Source of the DNA: Candidatus Omnitrophota bacterium
GTDB lineage: Bacteria > Omnitrophota > Gorgyraeia > 2-01-FULL-45-10
DNA: 55,538 nucleotides
Direction: 5' to 3'
Assembly (NCBI GenBank): GCA_028715345.1
Contig: JAQUSB010000010.1
Span: forward strand, 1 to 55,538
The notes below the pieces were generated by a model. It was not told where the DNA came from and did no database searches. It was given only the letters and a program-made list of their open reading frames with translations. Below are positions 16,016-24,169 of the stretch, in pieces (position 1 is the stretch's first letter; each line of letters starts with the position of its first letter). The position numbers and the translations under genes were made by a program.

Positions 16016-17020
16016 ATGCAGGCGATAAATTTTAACAGGATAAAAGGAAAAGTCGCGAATTTCAAGGACGCAAGCGTGCTCGTGCTGGGCGACCTTATAC
16101 TCGACGAGTTTTTATGGGGAGACGTGTCGAGGATATCGCCTGAAGCGCCCGTCCCGGTAGTATGGGTGAAGAAAGAGAGTTTTATGCCCGGCGGAGCGTC
16201 CAACGTAGCAAATAACCTGCGCTCGCTTGGCGCAAAGGTCCACCTGGTAGGTGTCGTGGGGGACGATGAGCGCGGCGCTATACTTAAAGGTGAGCTCGAG
16301 CAGAAAGGCATAAATACCGCCGGCATAATTACCGACGATTCGAGGCCTACCATTTTAAAGACGCGCGTTGTCGCCCAGCACCAGCAGGTCGTCAGGATCG
16401 ACAAGGAAAGGGTGGACCCCCTGCATGCCAATGTCGTGGCGAAAATGGCGCAGCATGTCGGGCAGATAATAAAAGATGTCGACGCAGTTATAATCGAAGA
16501 TTACGGTAAAGGCGTTATAACATCGGCTCTACTCAGTAAGATAGTGCCGATAGCCAAAAAACATAATAAGATAATATCGGTCGACCCGAAAGAAGAGCAT
16601 TTTAAATATTATAAAGGCATAAGCGTCATTACGCCGAATAACCATGAAGCGTCGAAGGCCGTAGGTTTCCGGATAAAAGATGAAGCGACGCTTGTAAAGG
16701 CCGGCAGGGAATTGCTGAAGAAATTGAATTGCAAAATAGCCCTTATAACTTTAGGCGAAAACGGCATGGCCGTGTTCCAGAAATCGAAGCCTATGAAGCA
16801 CATCGCGACCGTTGCACAGGAAGTCTTCGATGTTTCCGGCGCCGGAGACACGGTAATAGCCAGTTACACGCTTGCGCTTGCCGCGGGAGCCGACCCTGTT
16901 ACGGCGGCTTACATAGCGAATTGCGCCGGCGGCATAGTGGTGGGCAAGGTCGGTATAGCGGTCGTATCTCCCGACGAACTTCTCGACAGGATACGCAAAG
17001 AATTGGATAAAACGCAATAA
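16016..17020 (+). CDS. hldA: D-glycero-beta-D-manno-heptose 7-phosphate kinase
   Basis: A 334-residue PfkB-family kinase of the RfaE/HldE N-domain type, which phosphorylates heptose 7-phosphate at C1 for ADP-heptose synthesis. Visible motifs are VLVLGDLILDEFLWGDVSRI near residue 22, SPEAPVPVV, PGGASNVANNLRSLGAKV (about 60) and the PfkB signature DVSGAGDTVIASY (about 270-282). No nucleotidyltransferase domain follows, so this is the split form and the HldC-type partner must be elsewhere. It feeds the GT9 heptosyltransferases at 5.9-12.9 kb. Confidence 0.92.
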   Translation: MQAINFNRIKGKVANFKDASVLVLGDLILDEFLWGDVSRISPEAPVPVVWVKKESFMPGGASNVANNLRSLGAKVHLVGVVGDDERGAILKGELEQKGINTAGIITDDSRPTILKTRVVAQHQQVVRIDKERVDPLHANVVAKMAQHVGQIIKDVDAVIIEDYGKGVITSALLSKIVPIAKKHNKIISVDPKEEHFKYYKGISVITPNNHEASKAVGFRIKDEATLVKAGRELLKKLNCKIALITLGENGMAVFQKSKPMKHIATVAQEVFDVSGAGDTVIASYTLALAAGADPVTAAYIANCAGGIVVGKVGIAVVSPDELLDRIRKELDKTQ

Positions 17021-17041
17021 TATAAAAGGAGTGAGAAAAAA

Positions 17042-17791
17042 TTGAAAGTAATAGGCGTTATACCGGCGCGGTGGGGCGCGACAAGGTTCGAAGGTAAGGT
17101 TTTGGCCAATCTTTTAGGTAAGCCAGTTATACAACACGTGTGGGAGAACGCGAAAAGATCGAAGACGCTGGACGAGCTTATAGTAGCCTGTGACGATGAG
17201 CGGATAATGAAAGTGGTGGAAGGTTTCGGCGGCAAGGCGATCTACACATCACCCGACCAGCCGTCGGGTACGGACAGGCTCGCGGAAGTTGTCAACCCGC
17301 TCGCCGTGGACATAGCCGTGAATATTCAGGGCGACGAACCTCTCATAAAGCCTATCATAATAGATTCGCTCGTCATCGCTCTCCAGAGCGATAAAGAGGC
17401 GCAGATGGCTACGGTGATAAAAAAGATAGAAGATGACGCCGAGCTTACGAATTCCAACGTCGTCAAGGCCGTCGTCGATAAGAACGGTTATGCCATATAT
17501 TTTTCGCGCTACGCTATCCCTTACAACAGGACGAGCGAAATAGATGAAACAAAGCGGCCTACTTACTATAAACATATAGGCCTTTACGCGTTCACCAAGG
17601 ACTTTTTATTCACTTTCAGGAACCTTCCCAAATCGGCGCTCGAAAATGCCGAGAAGCTTGAGCAGTTAAGGGTCATCGAGAACGGTTACAAGATAAAGAT
17701 AGTCGAGACGACCCTCGATACCATAGGCATAGACAGGCCCGAGGACCTGAAGAGGGCGGAAATGGCGTTATTAAAAGAGAGAGAAAAATAA
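17042..17791 (+). CDS. kdsB: CMP-Kdo synthetase (3-deoxy-manno-octulosonate cytidylyltransferase)
   Basis: A 249-residue nucleotidyltransferase that activates Kdo with CTP for use by WaaA. It shows IPARWGATRFEGKVLANLLG at the N-terminus, DDERIM, TSPDQPSGTDRLAEV, NIQGDEPLI (metal-binding Asp) and YYKHIGLYAFTKDFL. The TTG start at 17042 has AAGGAGTG upstream. Length is normal. It sits in the order hldA-kdsB-kdsA-kdsD-kdsC, which gathers almost the whole Kdo pathway. Confidence 0.95.
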   Translation: MKVIGVIPARWGATRFEGKVLANLLGKPVIQHVWENAKRSKTLDELIVACDDERIMKVVEGFGGKAIYTSPDQPSGTDRLAEVVNPLAVDIAVNIQGDEPLIKPIIIDSLVIALQSDKEAQMATVIKKIEDDAELTNSNVVKAVVDKNGYAIYFSRYAIPYNRTSEIDETKRPTYYKHIGLYAFTKDFLFTFRNLPKSALENAEKLEQLRVIENGYKIKIVETTLDTIGIDRPEDLKRAEMALLKEREK

Positions 17792-17808
17792 TAGGTCGGA
17801 CATAATAT

Positions 17809-18624
17809 ATGAAAGAGATAAAGGTCGGAAAAATAAAAATAGGCGGTGACAATCCTTTTGTTCTCATAGCAGGGCCGTGCGTCATAGAGTCGGAAGCGAG
17901 CGTCATGCGCCACGCCAAGACGCTGAAAAGCCTGACCGGCCGGCTCGGCATCCCGTTCATATATAAATCGAGCTACGACAAGGCCAATAGGACTTCGGTC
18001 GATTCCTTCCGCGGCCCCGGCCTGAAGAAAGGGCTGGCGATACTTGAGAGGGTCAAAAAAGAGCTGAAATTGCCCATCCTTTCCGATGTCCATTGCAAGG
18101 CGGATATAAAGGAAGCCGCGAAAGTCCTCGACGTCCTCCAGATACCCGCGTTCCTTTCCAGGCAGACGGACCTTATCATAGCCGCGGCGGAATCGGGCAA
18201 AGCGGTCAATATAAAGAAAGGGCAGTTCCTGTCGCCCTGGGACATGAATAACGTAATAAAAAAGATAGAATCGACCGGAAATAAGAATATCCTCCTGACC
18301 GAGCGCGGAGTGAGTTTCGGATATAATAATCTGGTCAGCGATTTCCGGGCGATACTTATAATGAAAGAATCGGGTTATCCTGTCATATACGACGCCACGC
18401 ATTCCGTCCAGATGCCGGGCGGGCTCGGCAATAAATCGGGCGGCGAGTCGAGGTTCATCCCGTATCTTTCGGCGGCAGCGATTGCGTGCGGCGCTAACGG
18501 GATATTCGTCGAGGTCCACGAAGATCCGGCCGGCGCGCTCAGCGACGGCCCCAATATGGTAAGGCTTAAAGACCTCGAGGGTATCCTGATAAAATTGAAG
18601 AAGATAGAGAAGGCCGTAAAATAA
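17809..18624 (+). CDS. kdsA: Kdo-8-phosphate synthase
   Basis: A 271-residue TIM-barrel aldolase that condenses arabinose 5-phosphate with phosphoenolpyruvate to Kdo 8-phosphate. Motifs: LIAGPCVIESEASVMRHA, YKSSYDKANRTSVDSFRGPG, LPILSDVHCKADI, QIPAFLSRQTDLI and YDATHSVQMPG. The sequence SDVHCKADI shows a Cys after the His, a feature of metal-dependent KdsA enzymes (family knowledge), so this one probably needs a divalent metal. Length is normal. It lies 17 bases after kdsB. Confidence 0.95.
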   Translation: MKEIKVGKIKIGGDNPFVLIAGPCVIESEASVMRHAKTLKSLTGRLGIPFIYKSSYDKANRTSVDSFRGPGLKKGLAILERVKKELKLPILSDVHCKADIKEAAKVLDVLQIPAFLSRQTDLIIAAAESGKAVNIKKGQFLSPWDMNNVIKKIESTGNKNILLTERGVSFGYNNLVSDFRAILIMKESGYPVIYDATHSVQMPGGLGNKSGGESRFIPYLSAAAIACGANGIFVEVHEDPAGALSDGPNMVRLKDLEGILIKLKKIEKAVK

Positions 18625-18628
18625 ATTT

Positions 18629-19588
18629 ATGTCGAAAAATATAGCCAAAGAAGTTCTGAAGATCGAGCGGGACGCTTTGACCAGCCTTATAGGCAGGGTC
18701 AATTCCGATTTTAACGATGTAATAAACGTAATATGCGGGATCAAAGGGCGTGTTATTGTCACCGGTATGGGTAAACCGGGCTTCATAGCGCAGAAGATGT
18801 CGGCGACCTTATCCTCCACCGGTACGCCGTCGTTATATCTTCACCCGGCGGAAGCGCTTCACGGCGACCTCGGCCGCGTCACAAAAGACGACCTGATAGT
18901 CGCGCTTTCGAATAGCGGCGAGACGGAAGAGGTGGTCAAGCTTTTACCCATCATAAAAAAGATCGGCGCTAAGCTCATAGCCATGACCGGCAATGTCCGA
19001 TCGACGCTCGCGAAATTCGCGGACTATACCATAGACGTTTCGGTAAAAAGGGAAGCATGCTCTTTAGGCCTGGCGCCGACGTCCTCTACGACGGCAATGC
19101 TCGCGATGGGCGACGCCATAGCGATAGCGCTGCTTGAGAAAAAAGGTTTCAGGGAGAAAGATTTCGCGCTCTTTCACCCGGGCGGCATTCTCGGCAAACG
19201 CCTTATCCTTAAAGTGGCCGACATAATGCGCAAAGGCTCCGCCAACCCGGTGGTGGGCGAAGACACTCTTGTTAAAAAAGTGCTCGTCGCGATAACGAAA
19301 GCCCGCGCAGGGTCAGCGAGCGTGGTCGATCATAAGGGACGGCTGGTCGGGATATTTACCGACGGCGATTTGAGGCGGCATGTAGAAAGCGACCCGCGCC
19401 TTGTCGAGCGAAAAGTCAAAAATGTAATGACGAAGAACCCGTCGTGTATAAATAAAGAAAAACTGGCAGCCGAAGCTTTCGACATCCTGCGCTCGAAGAG
19501 GATAGACGAGCTTCCGGTCGTGGACGAGAAGAAACGCCCTATAGGGCTCCTCGATGTCCAGGACCTCTTGAAGGCGGGCCTCGTATGA
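18629..19588 (+). CDS. kdsD: Arabinose-5-phosphate isomerase (KpsF/GutQ family)
   Basis: A 319-residue isomerase turning ribulose 5-phosphate into arabinose 5-phosphate, the first Kdo step. An N-terminal SIS domain has VTGMGKPGFIAQKMSATLSS and HPAEALHGDLGRV, then LSNSGETEEV. Two CBS domains follow (from about residue 205, MRKGSANPVVGEDT, and about 272, VMTKNPSCINKEKL), which commonly act as nucleotide sensors. The ATG follows the kdsA stop by four bases without a ribosome site. It overlaps kdsC by four bases. Confidence 0.95.
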   Translation: MSKNIAKEVLKIERDALTSLIGRVNSDFNDVINVICGIKGRVIVTGMGKPGFIAQKMSATLSSTGTPSLYLHPAEALHGDLGRVTKDDLIVALSNSGETEEVVKLLPIIKKIGAKLIAMTGNVRSTLAKFADYTIDVSVKREACSLGLAPTSSTTAMLAMGDAIAIALLEKKGFREKDFALFHPGGILGKRLILKVADIMRKGSANPVVGEDTLVKKVLVAITKARAGSASVVDHKGRLVGIFTDGDLRRHVESDPRLVERKVKNVMTKNPSCINKEKLAAEAFDILRSKRIDELPVVDEKKRPIGLLDVQDLLKAGLV

Positions 19589-20115
19589 TCCCTTTAGAAA
19601 TTCTCGAAAAAGCTAAACTTGTCAAAGCTCTCATAGTCGATATCGACGGCGTCATGACCGACGGCCGTATCGTGTACAGCGGCTACGGCGAAGAGCTTAA
19701 ATTTTTCGATGTACAGGACGGGCTCGGCATGACACTGCTGAACAGGGCGGGCATCAAAACCATAATAATAACGGCCAAAAAATCGAAGATCGTAAAACAC
19801 AGGGCGCGTGATCTCAAAGTCGCGAAGGCCTATCAGGGATTTATCGACAAGACCATTCCTTTTAACGACGCCCTTAAAACTTTCGGCCTTAAGCCGGAAG
19901 AGATATGTTTCGTAGGCGACGACCTTATCGATATCCCGGTCCTGAAGCGTGTAGGGTTCGCCGTAGCGGTCCCGAATGCCGTCGAAGAGGTCAGAAGCTC
20001 CGCGCATCTGGTTACCTCGAATAAAGGCGGCCGCGGCGCCGTCCGGGAGATCTGCGATCTCATCCTCAAAGCCCAGAACAAGTGGGACCTCGTCACTTCC
20101 AAGTATTTCCAGTAG
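19585..20115 (+). CDS. kdsC: Kdo-8-phosphate phosphatase
   Basis: A 176-residue HAD-superfamily phosphatase releasing Kdo from Kdo 8-phosphate. The nucleophile motif is VDIDGVMTDG (Asp pair near residues 18-20). TAKKS is motif II and carries the Lys, and CFVGDDLIDIPVLKRVGFAV is the C-terminal metal-binding Asp motif. The family is capless and tetrameric; length is normal. ATG overlaps kdsD (ATGA). The TAG stop is directly abutted by the left arm of structured repeat copy C, so this is the end of the operon. Confidence 0.95.
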   Translation: MIPLEILEKAKLVKALIVDIDGVMTDGRIVYSGYGEELKFFDVQDGLGMTLLNRAGIKTIIITAKKSKIVKHRARDLKVAKAYQGFIDKTIPFNDALKTFGLKPEEICFVGDDLIDIPVLKRVGFAVAVPNAVEEVRSSAHLVTSNKGGRGAVREICDLILKAQNKWDLVTSKYFQ

Positions 20116-20280
20116 AATTTTTCGATGCGATAGAATGTGCTGTGGCTCGTGGTTCGCAAGGGCGTGCGATTTTTAACCATGTAAAAATCGCACTCCGTAA
20201 AATTGCCCGGACCCTGCCGGGCAATTTTAAGGCCTTGCTCACCACTGCGCCACATCACATTCCTAAGAAATCGAAAAATT
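20116..20280 (+). repeat. Structured dispersed repeat, copy C (complete, best preserved)
   Basis: A 165-base element with a cloverleaf-like plan. The outer stem pairs 20116-20126 with 20270-20280 (11 bp). The middle stem pairs GAATGTG-C-TGTGGC (20133-20146) with 20249-20262, with one C-T mismatch. The inner closing stem pairs GTGGT..GCAAGG (20149-20161) with 20233-20245. Hairpin 1 pairs 20164-20175 with 20182-20193 (12 bp, loop ACCATG). Hairpin 2 pairs 20198-20210 with 20217-20229 (13 bp, loop ACCCTG). It begins at the base after the kdsC stop. It encodes nothing credible and contains no transposase, so it is either a non-autonomous mobile element or a 3'-end RNA structure. Confidence 0.9.
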
Positions 20281-20308
20281 TGTCCTTCGCATAGCGGGGA
20301 AGACTTTG

Positions 20309-20337
20309 TTGACAAAGCTTTGCCTCTATTATATATT
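20309..20337 (+). promoter_or_regulatory. Promoter of the acyltransferase-lptCA-lptB operon, apparently leaderless
   Basis: TTGACA at 20309-20314, a 17-bp spacer and TATATT at 20332-20337. The predicted start near 20344 is only about two bases ahead of the ATG at 20346, and there is no ribosome site, so the first message should be leaderless or nearly so. Confidence 0.75.
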
Positions 20338-20345
20338 GATACAAT

Positions 20346-21236
20346 ATGAAATTTAAATTACGGCGCTATTTTTTATATTATATCGGGCGGGCTGTCGCGT
20401 TCGTCTTCACGCTGATCCCCCTGAGGGTCGGGCTTGCCATTGCGTCCGGAGTCGGAACGCTCATATTTCACGGCCTTCCGCGTTACAGGAACCTCACTAT
20501 CGACAACCTTAGATACGCCTTCGGCAGCGAAAAGTCCGACGAAGAGCTTAAAGGTATAGCGAAGCGCGTATTCCAGAACCTGGGTAAAAATGCCGTCGAG
20601 CTGGTGAACCTGCCGAAATTTAACAAGGCGAGGATGGATAAATTTGTCAGGTTCCGCAACCGCGAAAGGCTCGATAAGGCATACGAAAAAGGTAAAGGTA
20701 TAATAGTCCTCACCGCCCATTTCGGCAGCTGGGAGCTCATGGCGGCGGCCTTGAGGGAGAACGGATGCCCCGGCGTCACGATCGGCAGGCGGATATACTT
20801 TAAAAAATACGACGATTTTCTCAATCAATTGCGCCGCTCGCGCGACGTCGAGGTCATATATCGCGACGAGTCTCCCAGAAAGATGCTGAAGACCCTGAAG
20901 AAGAATTGGATAGTCGGGATAGTCGCCGACCAGGATGTCGATTCCGTCGACGGCGTCTTCGTGAATTTCTTCGGCCGTCCCGCGTATACGCCCAGCGGGC
21001 CTGTGGTGCTGGCGCGGGCCAGCGGGGCTGTCCTCCTGCCCGTATTTATTATCCGGGAAGGGAATTGGCATACTATAGCTGTGGAGGAACCGGTCGAATT
21101 GGCCGACACGGGCAATAAAGAGGCCGATCTAATTTCTAATACACAGAAATGGTCCGGTGTGGTAGAATCTTACATACGGAAATATCCGGATCAGTGGGTT
21201 TGGATGCATCGAAGGTGGAAGACAAAAAAACAATGA
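20346..21236 (+). CDS. LpxL/HtrB-family lipid A acyltransferase
   Basis: A 296-residue acyltransferase that transfers a secondary acyl chain to lipid A at the inner membrane. An N-terminal hydrophobic region (about 10-35) is followed by the catalytic motif LTAHFGSWE (His and Glu four residues apart, near residue 123), GIVADQDVD and FFGRPAYTPSGPV, ending YPDQWVWMHRRWK. It is a paralogue of the first domain of the fusion protein at 3962, sharing the same order of motifs but lacking the ELM1 part. The two may act on different acyl positions. The stop overlaps the ATG of the LptC-like lipoprotein gene. Confidence 0.92.
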   Translation: MKFKLRRYFLYYIGRAVAFVFTLIPLRVGLAIASGVGTLIFHGLPRYRNLTIDNLRYAFGSEKSDEELKGIAKRVFQNLGKNAVELVNLPKFNKARMDKFVRFRNRERLDKAYEKGKGIIVLTAHFGSWELMAAALRENGCPGVTIGRRIYFKKYDDFLNQLRRSRDVEVIYRDESPRKMLKTLKKNWIVGIVADQDVDSVDGVFVNFFGRPAYTPSGPVVLARASGAVLLPVFIIREGNWHTIAVEEPVELADTGNKEADLISNTQKWSGVVESYIRKYPDQWVWMHRRWKTKKQ

Positions 21237-22072
21237 AAAATTTTATATATCTCATAGCGATGATCTTGCTTATCGCGACGGCAGGGTGTTCGAAGCGGGA
21301 ATCTGTCGCTCAGGCCGCGGAGACGGCCGCCCCCATTGCCGCCGGCCAGCCCGCAGCGGGCGCCGCGGCTAAAACGGCGGATCCGGTCAAGCACCAGGTC
21401 ATGGCTTTCGATCTCGAAGGCCTCGCCGACGACGGCTCGAAAAAGTGGGACGTCAAAGGGCAATCGGCGGAGTCGCTTACCGAAGATAAAGTGAAGCTCA
21501 ATAACGTTATTGCCGGCACTTACGGAAAAGACGCCCAGGCTACGATAACGGCCGACGCCGGCATGTATGACAAGACTAAAAATAATGTCCGGCTTGAGCA
21601 GAATGTCAAGGCGGTCATCGAGAACACCAAAAGCGGGGCCTCGAATTTTATGACATTGCCGGCATCCGATAAAGACGCTGCCGTGTCCAAAGAAGTTGCC
21701 GCCCCCGATAAGGCCAAGAAGACGAGAACGACCATCACCTGCGACGCCGAAGTCGAATTCAATTACGAAAAGAATGAAGGATATTTCAATAAAAATGTTC
21801 ACGTGGTGAACGACGAAGGCAGTATAGATTCCGATAAGCTCACGATATATCTCGATCCCGCGTCGAAGACCGTAAAGACGATAGTTGCCGAAGGTAATGT
21901 GAAGATAAAGCGCGGCGAGAACATCACTTACAGCGACAAGGCTACATATATCGAATCCGAAAAGAAGATAGTCCTGACCGGGCAGCCCAAGCTTGTCATA
22001 TACCAGGAAGGCGGCGCCGGCGCGGATATCTTTAAGACTTCTAAAAAGGCCGATGGAGATATCGGCACTTAG
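21233..22072 (+). CDS. lptC: LptC-LptA-type fusion lipoprotein for LPS export
   Basis: A 279-residue lipoprotein. The signal peptide MKNFIYLIAMILLIATAGC ends in a lipobox (TAGC, Cys19). An Ala-rich linker (about 20-50) precedes an LptC-like repeat (HQVMAFDLEGLADDGSKKW onward, about 52-140). A second OstA/LptA-like stretch follows at about 165-265 (TTITCDAEVEFNYEKNEGYF, then KLTIYLD and AEGNVKIKRGENITYSDKAT). LptC and LptA normally are separate proteins forming a beta-jellyroll bridge from inner to outer membrane; here both seem to be in one chain. Start ATG 21233 overlaps the preceding stop and begins exactly at a signal peptide; upstream in-frame starts lie inside the acyltransferase gene. 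lptB follows. Confidence 0.8.
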   Translation: MKNFIYLIAMILLIATAGCSKRESVAQAAETAAPIAAGQPAAGAAAKTADPVKHQVMAFDLEGLADDGSKKWDVKGQSAESLTEDKVKLNNVIAGTYGKDAQATITADAGMYDKTKNNVRLEQNVKAVIENTKSGASNFMTLPASDKDAAVSKEVAAPDKAKKTRTTITCDAEVEFNYEKNEGYFNKNVHVVNDEGSIDSDKLTIYLDPASKTVKTIVAEGNVKIKRGENITYSDKATYIESEKKIVLTGQPKLVIYQEGGAGADIFKTSKKADGDIGT

Positions 22073-22089
22073 CCGACAGTGAGGCGGGC

Positions 22090-22812
22090 ATGCATTTATT
22101 AGAGACTACAGGGCTTGTAAAAAAATACGGCGCCAGGACGGTCGTTAATTCCGTAGACATAAACGTCAAGCGCGGCGAGATCGTCGGGCTTCTTGGGCCG
22201 AACGGCGCGGGGAAGACGACCACTTTTTACATGATCACCGGCATCATAAAACCGGACATGGGCAAAATAGTTTTCGACAAGCGCGATATCACCGGAATGC
22301 CCCTGCACGCCAGGGCGCGCTGCGGCATAGGGTATCTTTCGCAGGAGCCGTCGATATTCCGGAAGCTGACGGTCGAAGAGAACATAATGGCGGTCCTTGA
22401 GACTTTGGGGTTCTGCCCCCGTGAGCGCAAGAGAAGATGCGACGAACTGCTCAACGAGCTTAAGATCGCCCACCTGAGGAAGCACAAGGCTTACACGCTT
22501 TCGGGCGGAGAGAAGAGGCGCGTCGAGATCACGCGCGCCCTCGTCACTAACCCGCTGTTCATTCTGCTCGATGAGCCGTTCAGCGGCATCGACCCTATAG
22601 CGGTCGCGGAATGCCAGGAGATAATAAAGGACTTGAGGGATAAAGGGCTCGGGATACTATTGACGGATCATAACGTCAGAGAGACCCTTACTATAACGGA
22701 TCGTTCCTACCTTATGGCCGGAGGAAAGATATTGATAGCCGGTTCCAAAGAGGACCTCATAGCAAGCCCCAAGGCGCGTGAGTTATATCTGGGCGAGAAA
22801 TTTACGATGTAA
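22090..22812 (+). CDS. lptB: LPS export ABC transporter ATP-binding protein
   Basis: A 240-residue ABC ATPase that drives LPS extraction with LptFG. Walker A GPNGAGKTTTF (about 37-47), Q-loop YLSQEPSIFRKLTVEEN, signature LSGGEKRRVEITRAL (about 138-152), Walker B FILLDEPFSGIDPIA and H-loop LLTDHNVRETL. These are the LptB forms of each motif. Length is normal. It follows the LptC-LptA fusion by 17 bases. No lptF or lptG is in the window. Confidence 0.95.
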   Translation: MHLLETTGLVKKYGARTVVNSVDINVKRGEIVGLLGPNGAGKTTTFYMITGIIKPDMGKIVFDKRDITGMPLHARARCGIGYLSQEPSIFRKLTVEENIMAVLETLGFCPRERKRRCDELLNELKIAHLRKHKAYTLSGGEKRRVEITRALVTNPLFILLDEPFSGIDPIAVAECQEIIKDLRDKGLGILLTDHNVRETLTITDRSYLMAGGKILIAGSKEDLIASPKARELYLGEKFTM

Positions 22813-22836
22813 ATTTCCCCGCTTTTGTGATATAAT
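22808..22836 (+). promoter_or_regulatory. Extended -10 promoter for tig
   Basis: TGATATAAT at 22828-22836 is an extended -10 (TG-n-TATAAT). The -35 at 22808-22813 (TGTAAA) is weak, with a 17-bp spacer, and overlaps the end of lptB. AAGGAG precedes the GTG start of tig at 22877. Confidence 0.6.
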
Positions 22837-22876
22837 TTCCTTTTCAATTAAATTACAATAAGATAAAGGAGTAGCT

Positions 22877-24154
22877 GTGAAATCGAAGATAAGAAATGTC
22901 GAAGAATGCACTTCGCTTCTCGAGATAAACATACCTAAAGAAGATATCGGGAAGGCGTTCGACGAAGTGTACGATGAAATAGCGAAATATGCCAATATCC
23001 CCGGTTTCAGGGTGGGCAAGGCCCCGAAGGAATTGGTAAAGAAGCATTACGAAAAGAACGCGAAAGAGGAAGTGCTGAAGCGCCTGATCCCGGATGCTTA
23101 CAGGAATGCCGTGCTTGAACACAAGCTCTTACCCATAGGCATGCCCGAGATAAGCGATGTGAATTTCGAGAATATGGAGCGGCTTTCGTTCAAAGCGAAG
23201 GTGAACACCAAACCCGAATTTAAACTGAAGAACTACAAGGGGCTGAAGGTCGAGAAGAAGAAAGCCAAAGTATCGGACGACGACATAAATAAGATGCTCG
23301 AGAACCTGCAGACAATGAATGCCAGGTATGTTGCCGTTGAGGACAGGCCCGTCCGGATGGGTGAATATGTAGTGAGCGACATGGACTGTTCGATAGAAGG
23401 CAAACCCGTCCACAAGACGAGAGAGAACCTGTGGCTCTTCCTCGAAAAAGATTCCCTCGTCCCAGGCCTCGGCGAAAAGATGGTCGGGATGACGAAAGGC
23501 GAAGAGCGCGACATAGAGGCGGTTTTTCCCGAGAAGCACCCGGATAAAAATCTCGCGGGCAAACTGGCCAAATACCATATTAAAGCCAAGGAGATAAAGA
23601 GACGGGAACTTCCGGAATTGAACGATGAGTTCGCGAAGACATTCGGTAAGGACAGCATGGCGCTCCTGAAAGAAGAGATATCGAAAGAGCTGGAGATGCG
23701 CGCGAAAGCGGAAGCGGAGATAGACGCCGAGAACCAGGTCCTGAATAAAGTTATCGATGATAACGTATTTCCCGTTCCGCCGAGTTTTGTCGCCAGGCAG
23801 CTAGATTACATGGTCGAGGACGCCAAGAGACATTTGATCGAAAAAGGCTTCAAGAAAGAAGACCTCGATAAAAAAGACGGCGAGGTGAAGGAGAAATTCA
23901 AAAAAGAGGCGGCGAGAAAAGTCCGGCTTTTATTCATACTGAACGACATTGCCGTTCAGGAGAAGATCGAGGTCGCGGATGCGGACCTTGCCGGCGCGTA
24001 CAAGGTCATATCGGCGCAGGCCGGCAAGAGCGAAGAGGAAGTCCGGTCGTATTACGAGAAAGAAGACCTCGTAGACGACTTAAAAGATAAGATCAAAGAA
24101 GGGAAGGTCATACAGTTCCTTCTTAAGAACGCTGTCATAACCGAAAAAGAATAA
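22877..24154 (+). CDS. tig: Trigger factor (ribosome-associated chaperone and peptidyl-prolyl isomerase)
   Basis: A 425-residue three-domain chaperone. The N-terminal ribosome-binding domain carries NIPGFRVGKAPKELVKKHY (signature GFRxGKxP, about residues 38-56). The FKBP-like domain is about 150-240 (VVSDMDCSIEGK, then FLEKDSLVPGLGEKMVGMTK and VFPE). The C-terminal alpha-helical arms run to the end and are rich in Lys and Glu. GTG start at 22877 with AAGGAG nine bases upstream. It leads an operon with clpP, which is the usual partner, but clpX does not follow. Confidence 0.95.
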   Translation: MKSKIRNVEECTSLLEINIPKEDIGKAFDEVYDEIAKYANIPGFRVGKAPKELVKKHYEKNAKEEVLKRLIPDAYRNAVLEHKLLPIGMPEISDVNFENMERLSFKAKVNTKPEFKLKNYKGLKVEKKKAKVSDDDINKMLENLQTMNARYVAVEDRPVRMGEYVVSDMDCSIEGKPVHKTRENLWLFLEKDSLVPGLGEKMVGMTKGEERDIEAVFPEKHPDKNLAGKLAKYHIKAKEIKRRELPELNDEFAKTFGKDSMALLKEEISKELEMRAKAEAEIDAENQVLNKVIDDNVFPVPPSFVARQLDYMVEDAKRHLIEKGFKKEDLDKKDGEVKEKFKKEAARKVRLLFILNDIAVQEKIEVADADLAGAYKVISAQAGKSEEEVRSYYEKEDLVDDLKDKIKEGKVIQFLLKNAVITEKE

Positions 24155-24169
24155 AAAAGGGGGCTTATT

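Noticed and set aside
20082-20294. ORFs inside repeat copy C
   Set aside because: Same reason: they share a peptide with copy B only because the DNA is repeated, and the pairing pattern changes at positions that a coding constraint would not explain.
21149-21232. A longer N-terminus for the LptC-LptA fusion
   Set aside because: It would overlap the acyltransferase gene and hide the signal peptide and lipobox, which begin exactly at ATG 21233.
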